Source: Polymyxa betae
Lineage: Eukaryota; Endomyxa; Phytomyxea; Plasmodiophorida; Plasmodiophoridae
Assembly (NCBI GenBank): GCA_003693705.1
Contig: RBZT01000649.1
Coordinates: 1-39,301, forward strand
Direction of reading: 5' to 3'
Length of the DNA stretch: 39,301 bases
Shown here: positions 20,056 through 30,560 of the stretch, piece after piece
How the letters are laid out: every line of letters starts with the position of its first letter
Numbering within the stretch: position 1 is the first letter of the stretch
Position numbers and translations under genes: made by a program
The notes under the pieces: generated by a model
Database searches by the model: none
What the model was told of the DNA's origin: nothing
Seen by the model: only the letters and a program-made list of their open reading frames with translations

Positions 20056-21690
20056 TCAGTTGATATCAACTCCTAGTAGCTGATCAGCTATGAACGGAAA
20101 TGAGTTCAGTTTCTGCACCCGGATTAGAGCGAATCCGGATTGAAGGCTATCAAAATCGTTTTTAGATTCGTTTGTGAAAGCCATCAAGTAACGCCTTGTA
20201 AATGTGACGACTGCATTAGAGGGTAGACCGCGCTCAAGAATTAAGCCAAGGTTCTTTCGAATCATTGTACGTTTTAAAGCCTCAAACAATTCATGAGGGT
20301 GTTGTTGCCAGGCGATGAAAACCTACATGAACATCAAAATAAAGAAAGCAACATAAAATGCATAACAACCCTGAAACGATTTCACAACCACAGCACAAGT
20401 AAAACCGAATCAATGAAAAAAAGTTTGCAATTACTGTGCCTGAAAGTTTCGATTCGCAAACTTCATTCACGTCAACGAAGCATTTCCCAATAAACGGGGT
20501 ATTATCGGATGAGACTTTCCTAGTGTTTAAATTATTCATGCAAAAGAACTGCGATCCGATTTGAACAGCTTGATAGCAGTTAAATGGATCGATTTCATCC
20601 GGCTTATATCCATGACAGGAGCAAACCTGGCTTTTTGATCACTCACTGCGTACGAATTTTGTGGGCGATGTACCTTTTCTATTTGAGGCAGTGCGAGCGT
20701 TTCCAAGAACGGTCTGATCGAGATTTCAATCTGCGATTTCAAGTGGACTTTAAATAATGGTGACAAGTCCAACGAGCATTTGGTTGGATGCAACAGCTGT
20801 TCTCTAATATCCATGAAGACGTATTCCCAAGCATCTGGACCTAAAATCGACTAAGACAATTTGCGAAACAGGTCCAGAAAGAAAAAATACCCTCAAAATA
20901 ACAGCGACCGTTAGATAAATTACTAAATGAAAAATGACATAAACCGACTTGGAACAATTGCATCTATCCTGTGCATCAGGTTGGCTGTTTGTAGGGCAAA
21001 ATGAAATTCTCGCAATTCTTCAGTTTCTCCACTAAAGCAGACTGGATAAAATGTGAAAGCAACCTCTTTAGGAGCGCATCTGAGAATTGTCTAAAACAGC
21101 CATTTATTCGTGAATGAGAAGAAAAAGTGCAATTTGAGAAAAGATCGCCAGATACAACCAGAGAAAAGCCATCAATGAAACGATAAAAGCGTGATGCATA
21201 CCGATAGAGTTTCGCTTTCATAATTACAGGAAAACAACACGATTTGCTTCAGGTTTTCATCGGTGCAGAATCGGAATGAGTTGACGACTGCCTGGCCTTA
21301 AATGGAATTCTACCTGAATACGGTCTAACCTTACTGCTCTTTTGGGAATCAATTGGACTGGACCCGATAATCTCGCTATCGAGGCGATTATCAATCCATC
21401 GCACTGCTTCATAACAAGTATGCAGCAGATATGGAGGCGACAGGATCCTTTCGCAATCGTCTGGATGAGTTCGGCATACAATTAGGGAGATATCGTCCTT
21501 GCACTATCATCAAACCTTAATTAAACGCCACCCAGCAGATCCTACCTGTTTCTCTTCGGTCATGCAATGCAGATTCAGCAGCTCCAGCAATTTTTTGCGA
21601 ACTGGTTCTAGAAACATTCTCGTCGCATCGATTTCTGCGCTGACACGACCGAGGCGAATGTCGACAATCACTGCCAACATGACGATATGA
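20056..21690 (-). CDS. Unidentified multi-exon protein
   Basis: I do not recognise this gene. Coding-like minus-strand segments separated by plausible 43-110-bp introns include: LEPVRKKLLELLNLHCMTEE (about 21550), DENLKQIVLFSCNYESETLS ending at the donor GTATGC near 21203, ILRCAPKEVAFTFYPVCFSG (about 21050), AWEYVFMDIREQLLHPTKC (about 20800), VFIAWQQHPHELFEALKR (about 20310), and a last segment ending at TAA 20056-20058. The strongest single intron is GTATGC to TTTTAG (21092-21202). The initiator is unclear: an ATG at 21818 lies inside the tandem repeat at 21741-21880, and a later in-frame ATG near 21690 is an alternative. The reading frame in the 21257-21481 segment is ambiguous. The strand and gene body are likely right; the function is unknown. 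Confidence 0.5.
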
Positions 21691-21740
21691 ATAGTGAGCT
21701 CATCTTGAAAGAGGGCACCTGATGACAGAGGCAATGTCGG

Positions 21741-21880
21741 GCGCAGCCAGCTCCTACATTTGTAATTGGAAAATGACCTGTAAGCGCAGCCAGCTGCTGT
21801 TTCATATTGGAATGACATGTAGGCGCAACCAGCTGCTTCATTGTAGATTGGAAAGATCCTGTAAGCGCAGCCAGCTGCTC
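21741..21880. repeat. Imperfect tandem repeat, about 41-bp unit, 4 copies
   Basis: Copies start at 21741, 21784, 21823 and 21865 (spacings 43, 39, 42). Each begins GCGCARCCAGCTSCT followed by a less conserved AT-rich part that includes ATTGGAAATGAC-like text. Each copy carries an AGCTGGCTGCGC core on the minus strand. It lies between two divergent genes, across the possible 5' end of the minus-strand gene, so it may be promoter-proximal or be partly transcribed. Confidence 0.85.
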
Positions 21881-21964
21881 ACAATGCAATGAGCATCATC
21901 AAGTTCAGCAGATGATGAGACTTTTCAAAAGGCGGCGACCTCCCGCAGTTATGAAACTTTAAAA

Positions 21965-22965
21965 ATGCAGCTCTTGGCGATTGATCCATCAGCCCAAGTT
22001 CTGCTAGAGAGCGTTCAGCGTCATCTGCCTCGACGCCTGCCAGGCAGGGACAAACGTCGCCGAAGAATATGCCAACGATTCGCTTTCGATTTGGCGACTG
22101 TTGTATTGGGGTACCGGACCTGTTTTCTTCTCGATGAGTTCGTGATAGACCCGGTTGCGCTATCTTTTTTGTTATCGGAGCTGCAGGAGAGCTGCCCAAC
22201 TGTGAAACTACAATTTGGTTTACAAAATAATCATATACTGACTGCTGCCAGATTCCCGATTTGAAGCAAATTCGGGTGCTTCTAATCAACGAGGATGCCT
22301 TGTTCATATGCCATCAGGCTGCTATGATTCAACGCCTGCAGGACGCGATATCTTGGCTTCCATCGATTGTCTTTATTGATGTTAACCCAAAGCTGTCTGA
22401 ACCGAAGGTAGGGTTGTTGAGGTTTTTGTTTTTCTTTCTTGTCAATTCCTCAAACACGATTAGTTAATGCAGTCCGATATGATTCCACATTTTCTGGAAA
22501 TATTCTCAGGTGTGATTACTGGTATGAACTCCAGCTCGTTAATCGTTAAATCAACACTCCAAAATTCAACATTGTCGCTATCATCTATTTGCGCCCCATT
22601 ATTGGAATATCCTGTATGCTACGTACTTCAAAGAGACCAAGGTCAATTTTCGCTGCTTCAAACCTATTTCAACTTCACTGTTAAGTTCTGCAGCTTGACC
22701 GTTTTTAAAGTTGCTGTTCTTTGCAAAATGCATCACTCTTCATGCTGACATCCTTGATCCAGGAGACTCATTTCGACCGAATTGCCTTGGCAACGTTCCT
22801 CTGGTAGTTTTTGACATTGCCCTTAAACTCGGCGATGAAGACGTGACGGCTTTTCGCTATTCATGTCCAGCTGCGCTTTGTCAACATGTAATTTCAGATA
22901 GTCTGTCGTCTGCAAAGTTCATTATAACTTCGAAAGTTGTCACGCTGCCGATCATCACGCTTTAA
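21965..22965 (+). CDS. U con served-type protein, possible C1orf74/UPF0739 relative
   Basis: The start is ATG 21965, with exon 1 to 22201, a 50-bp intron (GTGAAA...GCCAG, 22202-22251), and exon 2 22252-22407; the later part includes FLEIFSG at about 22500 and a last segment ending at TAA 22965. The text RRRRICQRFAFDLATVVLGY followed by CFLLDEF, then IRVLLINEDALFI, IVFIDVNPKL, and CLGNVPLVVFDIALKLGD reads as one conserved globular protein. The order is reminiscent of the uncharacterised C1orf74 (UPF0739) family; this is recall of a pattern, not an alignment. Exon joins between about 22510 and 22760 are uncertain. Function unknown. Confidence 0.5.
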
Positions 22966-23138
22966 ACATGAATTCGATTGGTCGTATAATTCCAGTAGTC
23001 AGTTTCTTTGATTCGGCTACGCTGCCTCATCGCAAGGAGTGACATTTAGGTTCTCATCAATATTCATTCTATGTCACCATATCCTATCTTCTACAGCTAC
23101 GGAAATACGTTCGAATTATCTCAGGATCGCTTTTACTA

Positions 23139-23688
23139 TCACTGATGCGTCCGGATCGCCTTCTCTAACCGCGCTTGATCAGCACCAACAATGACATCGA
23201 CCACATTCGATCCTTTGATGAGTTGAAAAGTCGGAACAGCTGAATGTGTTGATCAAAATCTAATCCAATCGCAATACGACTCCTTACATGTTATGGATGC
23301 TTTGGCAACATACTCTTGAGCATCATCAATATCGACTTTGATAAAATCTGCAGCTTCTTTAAATTTCTTGGACATTGCCTCATAAGCTGGTGCAAATGAG
23401 CGACATGGGCCGCACCTATAATTCACGATATCTCATGCAAGATTTCCTCCTAAATGCCATTTGTACCAAGATGCTGAATAGTCGCTAGAGATATTTAAGA
23501 ATTGATACAGCTGTGCATTGTTCAACCTACACGACAAGCAGCCGGTCCTGAGGAGCGCTTGAGATCAACCTGCTGAGAGCTTTCCCATCCGATGCAATCA
23601 CAACCGACAAGGCTCGGGTTCTTGGCAACCAGGCCCGCAGCATTCCGATCCGATTCATTGTCGTGGCCCTTGGAAAGGCGACGAACAT
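23139..23688 (-). CDS. Mitochondrial thioredoxin with an 18-nt microexon
   Basis: This is a disulfide reductase of the thioredoxin fold. Four exons (23531-23688, 23467-23484, 23288-23415, 23139-23239) total 405 bp, 134 aa. The N terminus MFVAFPRATTMNRIGMLRAW is an Arg-rich mitochondrial presequence; an ATG at 23658 is an alternative start. Then come LLVVDYSASWCGPCRSFAP with the canonical WCGPC active site, FIKVDIDDAQE, and SVPTFQLIKG with the cis-Pro. The 18-bp second exon (CGACTATTCAGCATCTTG on the coding strand) supplies DYSAS and two bases of the active-site Trp codon. Flanking introns are 46, 51 and 48 bp with GT-AG ends. Without the microexon the frame breaks and Trp would appear as Arg. 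Confidence 0.93.
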
Positions 23689-23886
23689 AACAATGCGCAA
23701 TGATTGAATCGTCACAACTATTTCAGAAATCGCAGATTTACATGGAAACTTTGCAATGATGGTTAAGTCTCCAGACCAAAGTTTTCTAGGTAAAAGTAAT
23801 AATAGTGTCTAAATGATAAAATGTTACAGGCAAACGTTAGCAGAGACGAAGTTAACGGAGGTCGGAGAAGTCATATTTGATCAAAC

Positions 23887-25813
23887 ATGTCGTCGGGAGC
23901 ATCGAAGGCGTCCTACGCCAAACAACTGGTCGACTTTATTCAGTCGTCGCCGTCTCCATTCCACACAGGTATGATACAAGCTGTTTGCCTTACTGTGCTC
24001 TTGCTTATCGTTATTCAGTCGAGTCGGTTTCACATCTGCTAACTGCCAATGGATACAAGAAGCTCAATGAGCGCAATGACGATGATTTTAAAATCGTACC
24101 GAATGGGAAGTACTTTTTCACTCGAAACCAGACGACCGTCTTTGCTTTTGCCGTTGGTGGCAAATATGTTCAAGGCAATGGCATCAGCATTGTTGCTGCT
24201 CACTCGGATTCGTATGGAAGAAATTCTGCCCACAGGTGCATAATTTCTCAAGAAATCATAGGCCTTGTCTTCGCGTTAAACCGATATCGAAGATAACTTC
24301 AGCTGGAATTGCTCAGGTAGTGTATATATTGATTGATGTGTTGATTTCGTTAGAGAAATGGCTTGGTTTGAAGATACCGTTTGGTTAAAGTTAATCCAGG
24401 TTGGAGTTCAAGTTTATGGTGGAGGATTATGGCATACGTGGTTTGACAGAGATCTTTCTCTGGCGGGTCGGGTCATGGTCAGCAATGGCAACAAGATACA
24501 ATCCCGCCTTGTAAATATCAAGAAACCATTGATGTTCATTCCGAATCTGGCCATTCACCTTAACCGCGATGTAAACTCGGAAGGCTTCAAACCGAACTTT
24601 GGTGAGTAATCCATCGTGACTGTTTTTTTATCTTCAGTTGATAAAGCTTTGTTTAGAGAACCATCTTGTCCCAATAATTGCAACAGAAGTAAGGCGGCTC
24701 TGTTCCGGTTTATGTAAATGCTGGTTGTTAAGCCCCGACTTAGGTCAAAGCGTTGCTGGAAAAGGCTGAGAATCAGCCCTGCCATCATCCAGTGCTGATG
24801 AAATGTCTCGCTAACGAGTTGAACTGCCAGACAGAAGACATTCGCGATTTCGAATTGTCTTTGTATGCGACTCAGCCTCCCTCTATCGGCGGCGCCTTGG
24901 ATGAGTAATTGAAACTCAACAGTTGTTTGACAATTTAGTCATGATTGTTAGGTTCATTTTCGCTCCTCGCCTGGACAATCTTGGGATGTCTTATTGCTCG
25001 ATTCGCGGTTTAGTTAATGCCGATTTGTCGCTAAACGATGACACGTAAGAAAGTCTGTTTTTGAGAAGACGAAACTGATTACCACAAAGGAACATTCGTA
25101 TGGTCACGATCTTTGATCATGAAGAAATTGGGTCACAATCAGCTCAAGGAGCCGCCTCGATCATGCTGCATAGCACCATTCGTCGTATTACGGGAGACAA
25201 AATGGAATCTTCAATTGCAAAATCATTCCTTGTATCTGCCGATATGGCTCATGCTTGTCAGTTTCGTTATACTGAGTAAAGGGTTCGTAACCGTGTCTCT
25301 TGCTCAGGTCATCCAAACTATTCGGAAAAGCACGAGGCTCGTCATCGGCCCAAAATACATGGAGGTGTAACTATCAAGCACAATGTCAACCAAAGGTGAG
25401 ATTTTATATTGGTTTCTGGTTTGTGACATTTTGTTAGCAAAATATCAAATACCACTTCACGTGCTCAATTGATTTCAGATACGCGACGAATAGTGAAACA
25501 TCTTGTATTATCAAGGAAATAGCTCGAAGGAAGAACCTCCCGCTTCAGGAATTTGTGGTTCGTAATGATACAGGCTGCGGATCAACAGTCGGCCCCATTC
25601 TCGCTGCCAATACCGGTAAGATTACAGGAGAGATCATACAGAAATGGTGTTGAAGCTTCGTCAGGTCTCCGCACCATCGATGTTGGTGTTCCTCAGCTTT
25701 CTATGCATTCGATTCGTGAGGTCTGTGGAGTCGACGACATCGATCACGGCGTACGCTTGTTGCAAGCGTTCTTTGAGTTATATCCGGAAATTGACGCCAT
25801 GATCAACAACTAA
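23887..25813 (+). CDS. DNPEP: Aspartyl aminopeptidase (M18 family)
   Basis: This metallopeptidase removes N-terminal Asp/Glu from peptides and belongs to the TET-forming M18 family. Eleven exons (23887-23968, 24019-24211, 24262-24316, 24400-24601, 24657-24688, 24744-24904, 24952-25044, 25090-25256, 25308-25395, 25479-25615, 25665-25813) join cleanly to 452 aa, near the family length. Metal and catalytic motifs are present: AAHSDSPCLRVKP, GGGLWHTWFDRDL, FIFAPRLDN, FDHEEIGSQSAQGA, SADMAHACHPNY and the C-terminal PQLSMHSIRE. It appears intact and functional. Localisation is probably cytosolic or vacuolar; no signal peptide is seen. The preceding thioredoxin gene is divergent, with 198 bp between starts. 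Confidence 0.97.
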
Positions 25814-25918
25814 ATGTTGTATGAATGTTAATAATTTAGAACATTTTATTCACTCCAAATCGCGGTGTGCGCGGCGCCGACGTGGTTGTAAATGACTGAC
25901 GGTTTTGACATTTGAAAG

Positions 25919-26872
25919 ATGACCGTAGTTGTCTCCTACCACTATCAACTCATGAGGCGTTTCCTCGCGTCTATAGTCTTGTTTTGTTTATCGATGGATT
26001 TTGTCAGAGCAGCTGAGAGCAGATCGGTGCTTGTAGAGAGGCGAGCGGTTGATAACGATTCCCAGGAATCTTCCAACGTGATCTTAAGGCGCACATGCAC
26101 TCGCGACATTTGCGATTGTACAGTCTGTCAAGCGAGGCAATGGGCTTTCGATTCCATTGATGATGCCTCCAGTTCCTGTTATCGCTCTGAAGTCGAGCTC
26201 GCCAAAACGGAAAAGCTTTTCGACGAGCGGCAAGCTCGAGCTGAATCTGTAGTTGCTCTGTTACTGGATGCATCTGGAGATATGTTCACAACCATGATGA
26301 ACTGGGCGTTTGAGGATTGCTCTCGGGATGATATTATCGCCGCTTTTTGTGATATCGCGATCTTCAACAATCTCCCTGTGAAGACTGTATTTAAATCTGA
26401 GAATCTGTCGCTTCTGATAGGCTGGCTTCGTTCTGCAACAATTTCCGACTATGATATTGTTCGCTTGCTGTACAAGCAATGGCTGTTAGCTGATGGAGAA
26501 ACGATTCGATGCTTGATCGCTCTATTCCCTCCAGCTGAAGCTGTAATCATTCTCAGGCGAGAATTCAAATTAGACGATCATTCGAGCTCTAAATCCAAAA
26601 CTATATCAAGGATAATGCATGAGCGTCGTAGATTGGCATCTGCTCTGGATCATGCTCGCAAAATCACAAAGAGTAAAGCGAAAATGATCCTTGATGAGAC
26701 CTCTAAAAGACGGCCTGTTATTGGTTTGGCTGTCGAATCGACCTCAAAGCCAGCAGCTTCCGTTCTCACAGTCGATGTATTGAAGAAGCAGCCAGAAAAG
26801 TTGACAGGAGGCGATTGTCTGATCGGAGATCTGTTTCTGTCTCCGCACAATTTGGACTTCAGATTCGTTTGA
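25919..26872 (+). CDS. Intronless secreted or membrane-anchored protein of unknown function
   Basis: This single 317-codon frame starts at ATG 25919. A hydrophobic run following MRRF (LASIVLFCLSMDFVRA, about residues 16-31) looks like a signal peptide. It is followed by a small Cys cluster (CTRDICDCTVC) and a largely helical region (VVALLLDASGDMFTTMMNWAF; ISDYDIVRLLYKQWLLADGE) with a basic segment near residue 250. I recognise no domain. It is the only long intronless gene among intron-rich neighbours. It could start at the internal Met 12 (MRRFLAS), which would put the signal peptide at the very N terminus. Confidence 0.7.
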   Translation: MTVVVSYHYQLMRRFLASIVLFCLSMDFVRAAESRSVLVERRAVDNDSQESSNVILRRTCTRDICDCTVCQARQWAFDSIDDASSSCYRSEVELAKTEKLFDERQARAESVVALLLDASGDMFTTMMNWAFEDCSRDDIIAAFCDIAIFNNLPVKTVFKSENLSLLIGWLRSATISDYDIVRLLYKQWLLADGETIRCLIALFPPAEAVIILRREFKLDDHSSSKSKTISRIMHERRRLASALDHARKITKSKAKMILDETSKRRPVIGLAVESTSKPAASVLTVDVLKKQPEKLTGGDCLIGDLFLSPHNLDFRFV

Positions 26873-27140
26873 TCTATTTCTTTGGATTTTAACGACTTAC
26901 TATAAATCTGTAACGCCTTATTGCAGATTGTATGAATCTACAATTCTTATAACTTCGGCTAAGCGCTTTCGGAAACCCTGGGGTTTTTATCGTTCTCATA
27001 GGATGGAAACTGGTCTGAATGGAAGATTAAACAGAAAGTGCGCGCTCAATCAGATTCAAAACGAGCAATCCAAAACTGCGCGGGAATTTGTCAAACTCAC
27101 AAGCCGCTTTACAAACTGCGCAGTCTCAAAAATCTCTTCC

Positions 27141-27698
27141 ATGTCGTTCCGATCATGGGCTCGGATGGCGTCTCAATATGCTGCCAGGAGGATGTCTCGT
27201 GTAGCAGTACCCCGTCGGCCATCGTATCGTCCAGCGTTTGATTCGCGTTCTGGACGTGTTCATTACCCGGGCGCCATCTTCGGTGTGCTGGGCTGCAGCG
27301 CTGTGATCTGGAACATCACCGCTGCTGATGATGCTCCGATCTCCATCACACCAACGTTAGATCCAGAGACAGCTACCGAAGAAGATCTGCAGCGAATGAT
27401 GACAACGATGATTGAAGATTCGAAATGTCCATCGTGCGCGAGGGCGATGCTTCAGGGGCCCTGCGGCATTCATCTGCTTCGATTATTACTCTGCTACAGC
27501 AAGGGCGACGATCAGCAGAATATCGAATCGTGTGCATTGAAGTATGGCCCGGCGTTGACCGCCTGCATGGAGAAGCATCGCGCGTATTACGGGCTGGATG
27601 ATGCCCAGCCATCGGAACCAACATCGACGAAGTCCCCGGTGTCAGATGGCCGGCAATCTCCAGACAGTGAACTAATAGCCGCTGATGAAAGACAATAA
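27141..27698 (+). CDS. Mitochondrial GCK/MIA40-like CHCH protein
   Basis: This is a 185-aa protein. It has an Arg-rich presequence (MSFRSWARMASQYAARRMSR), a hydrophobic segment (GAIFGVLGCSAVIWNI, about residues 52-67) as an inner-membrane anchor, an acidic linker, then the Cys module: CPSC, GPCG with C-x9-C (CGIHLLRLLLC), and a C-x10-C pair ending TACMEKHRAYY. The order C-x2-C, C-x9-C, C-x(9/10)-C and the ACMEKHxxYY end match the GCK domain; GPCG and the anchor resemble fungal MIA40, whose redox motif is CPC rather than CPSC. I infer an intermembrane-space protein, possibly in oxidative protein import. The frame is open upstream of the ATG, but no better start is seen. Confidence 0.8.
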   Translation: MSFRSWARMASQYAARRMSRVAVPRRPSYRPAFDSRSGRVHYPGAIFGVLGCSAVIWNITAADDAPISITPTLDPETATEEDLQRMMTTMIEDSKCPSCARAMLQGPCGIHLLRLLLCYSKGDDQQNIESCALKYGPALTACMEKHRAYYGLDDAQPSEPTSTKSPVSDGRQSPDSELIAADERQ

Positions 27699-29127
27699 AG
27701 GCGCTTCGTCATTGTTGCAGTTCACCTCATTGCTTTGCTGTGAGATGTTGTTGCAAGCAGAGGGTGTTCTATGAGCCTGCTTTTGTCTTTGTTTAAGAGC
27801 ACAACGTTATATGGTGAATTCAGTCAGCAGAGATCCATCGCAGAGCTGCCTGATAGAGCTTGTTCCGTACAATCGGCTCTGCAAAAGAGTCCTTTCTAAG
27901 CGCCCGTTCTCAAAAAACTGCTCTCGTCATTATTGCTGCAGTGCAGCATTCCTTGCAACTAATGATTGCCACTTCACGATAGCAACAGTCGGCGTCAGGA
28001 TTGACATAATGGAGCACCTGAATGCCTGGTCCTTATCGATGAGGTATTACATGGCTGGTTATCGAGTGCGCTTCAGCCGATGTTGTAACAAAATGCTACA
28101 AAAAACGGTTGCACAGGGCTCTTTCAAAATCTTCACCAAGAGAGAAGTACCAACCTTTGGAGGATCGCTGGCATCAATAATGAGATCATTTTGGGAGCTG
28201 GCAACTGCTGGGCTCCCTGATCTGTTTCAGAAAAAACAACAATAGTAAATTGAATAAAATTGATAATTTCGGAAAATCCATAAAAATACTTTGAAAAGAC
28301 GGCTTGATCGTTGCCGGCGTGGTCCGCCACCACGGCGCTGGGACCTGTACTGCCACGTGCCCAGATGTCCGATTGGTATCAGTACAGACGCCTCTCGGCC
28401 GTCTGCAATCAGCGAGAACGGCCCGCAGGCGATGGCAATACAGCCCCATCATCGCTTGCAACGCTGCCGACCATTAGCGCCGCTTGTTGACACAGAACAA
28501 CAAATCGAATACATTCTATTCAGTGATGATCCTACGAGTCATGGTCCATGAGCATGATGTTATGCAAACGATTTTGACTCAGACGGGGGTCAGCTCTGGA
28601 TGCCAGTACCCCATTCAAGAGTGCCTCTTATGACCACTTCATGATTAAGAAACGAGCGCATAAAAAAATAACCATATTCTCCAACAGAAGATGCATCCAG
28701 GGCCCTTACCAACAGGGCTAGTGCTCAATCTGCAAAAATAGCAAGATATAATAGTTCATGATGTTTTAATCGAGATACCGATAGTAGACAGAATGCTTGA
28801 GATCCTTGCACATTCGAATTTGTCATATGAGACGGTACTGGAAGACAAGCTGCTAACGGGAAAGCTGTAACGTTTGCCTGCAAATTGGACATGAGCAAAA
28901 ACAACCAGGTTGGTACATATGACGAAGAATTTCTAGGAAAGCACTTCCGAATCGACATTTCTTCAGTTCCATGGTTGCCACCGATTCGAACAACTTCGAA
29001 AGTTCGAATTAAAGTCGCGATCACGACGCAGATTTTTACGATTGGTCGACAAATAGAAAACTGTGAAGATTGACGACAGACTTGATGACCAGCCTCAACC
29101 TAGCTTGATCATGTAGAGCAGAAAGAA
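27699..29127. other. Gene-poor stretch
   Basis: A plus frame at 27811-28245 (144 codons, true ATG) has no recognisable domain and scattered cysteines; I do not support it as a gene. A short GC-richer patch at about 28300-28490 is open in several frames without a match. The rest shows nothing recognised. Confidence 0.45.
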
Positions 29128-29676
29128 CTATAATAAAAAAGCATATAACTCCACCAATGTGTGTCTACTGGGAAAAGTGTAAATACCGTACGATCCCGGG
29201 GAAATAACCACCACAACGCACTTTTTTCCCAAATTCAATTTCTGGAGACGAAAAATGGACTTCGCCAAATTTTTTGTTTTATATACTGTACTGATAGTTT
29301 CTCTGCTTCTTTGGAAACGTTCTTGAGCATCCCTATTTTTAGAGCTGTGGGACACAATACAGAGAAAAATTGCAATCATCTCATCAACATCCATATTGCG
29401 TGTACTCTGCAAACCTCCAGATATTACGAGCTCACGCTTGAGCTTGTTAAAATTGGGTGTACTCATGCGAAGGGTCTCGTATATACGAACTGGGTTACCA
29501 CTCATTAATTCTATCACCCATTCGGCTCCTTGGAGCCCCGATGTTCTACATGGGTCCTTGACACAGTAAGATTGGACATACCACTCTCCTACGAGGCATG
29601 ACGCAGCTCGATTTCTTCGCTGAAGAGAATCGTATTCGTCATCATCAGAGGAACTCATGATCGTTTGGTGCGACAT
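29128..29676 (-). pseudogene. PIF/Harbinger transposase fragment (N-terminal helix-turn-helix)
   Basis: The 182-codon frame starts at ATG 29676. After a polar leader it reads RIYETLRMSTPNFNKLKREL, then NMDVDEMIAIFLCIVSHSSK, NRDAQERFQRSRETISTVY, the helix-turn-helix region found ahead of the DDE nuclease in Harbinger-type transposases. The DDE domain (GALDGTH and onward) does not follow: the sequence goes to an unrelated tail and a stop. The element is therefore deleted or truncated. The Myb-like ORF at 30009 on the opposite strand is its usual partner. Confidence 0.75.
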
Positions 29677-30008
29677 AACCTACGTAAACCCGTATTTTGC
29701 GCAAACCGGTTTTATCATTAGGAAGAACTAGTTTGCGGATAAACCGGATTTGAAATTCCGTGGCATCCAAACGGGCCCTAAGACCCTGGTTCAAGTAAAT
29801 AGGTAGACGCCTCGGACTATCTCAGAAATTGCGGTCAAAGTATAATAGATCGCCCATCAATTTAGTAAGAAATAAGATCAACAGTTTCTGCGTGAGTGGC
29901 GCAACAAATTCTGAGTCAGTACAGACTGGTCGCGCAATGACAATGCTTGCCTTGCTTCCAATTTAGCTTCGATGTAGTTTTCCACTTGTGATCGTTGAAA
30001 TCTAACCT

Positions 30009-30470
30009 GTGCAAATGAGCTCTGAGCAGATATCAACGTTATTACCCAACGGGTTCAGCCAAGAATCCTCCCCTGTCACTGCAACCGACACCAATGCAGC
30101 AACGCCTTCGAAAGGAAAGGGACGAAAACCGAAATCAGAGAAATCTGATGAAAGGGATTTGCGGTGGACGATCCCGATGATCGAGACGCTACTGAAGGTT
30201 CGTCGAGAGACACACGTAAAGTACTTTCAGAGCAAGCATAATCCGAAAGCGGCGGGTGAAGGCTGGGCTTTAGTTGTGAAGGACTGGTGCCAACGCCCAG
30301 CAGCATGAACGGAATGTTCCGTTAAGCAAGATTCGTCCGAAGTACGATGCACTCCTGAAAAAGTGGAGGGATTTCAGGCCAACTGAAACGGAATCAAAGA
30401 AGACTGATAACGTAAAACCTGATCCTAACACCATAGATGATCCAGTTCTGGCTGTATATAGGGGTCTCGT
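30009..30470 (+). pseudogene. Myb/SANT-like protein of the Harbinger element, frameshifted
   Basis: The open frame from 30009 starts with a polar leader, then a basic GRKPKSEKSDERD stretch and RWTIPMIETLLKVRRETHVK, the Trp-centred first helix of a Myb/SANT-like domain. At about 30300 it hits a stop. The domain resumes in another frame as LSKIRPKYDALLKKWRDF, so one small indel breaks it. Harbinger elements carry a Myb-like protein that brings the transposase to the nucleus; the divergent arrangement with 29128-29676 fits. Confidence 0.65.
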
Positions 30471-30560
30471 CTTCCCGCCCCCTCCCCTGCCCCATCAGGT
30501 GCGCTTGCAAAAATTTCACAAAATTTTCACACGATGGTTTGAAACCGAAATTTAATCGTT

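Larger units (their letters stand above)
29128..30470. mobile_element. Degenerate PIF/Harbinger DNA transposon
   Basis: A divergent transposase fragment (minus) and Myb-like ORF (plus) flank 332 bp that include repeated TTTGCGCAAACCGG / TTTGCGGATAAACCGG text at about 29700-29750. Terminal inverted repeats and a 3-bp target duplication could not be found by eye, so the true ends are unknown. It is inactive as it stands. Confidence 0.55.

Noticed and set aside
23288-23431. Thioredoxin with RCGPC instead of WCGPC
   Set aside because: That reading came from treating intron sequence as exon. The acceptor TTATAG next to GTGCGG and the 18-nt microexon give a normal WCGPC.
27811-28245. 144-codon plus-strand gene
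   Set aside because: True ATG, but no domain, no coding-like pattern and no supporting context; listed only in the description of that stretch.
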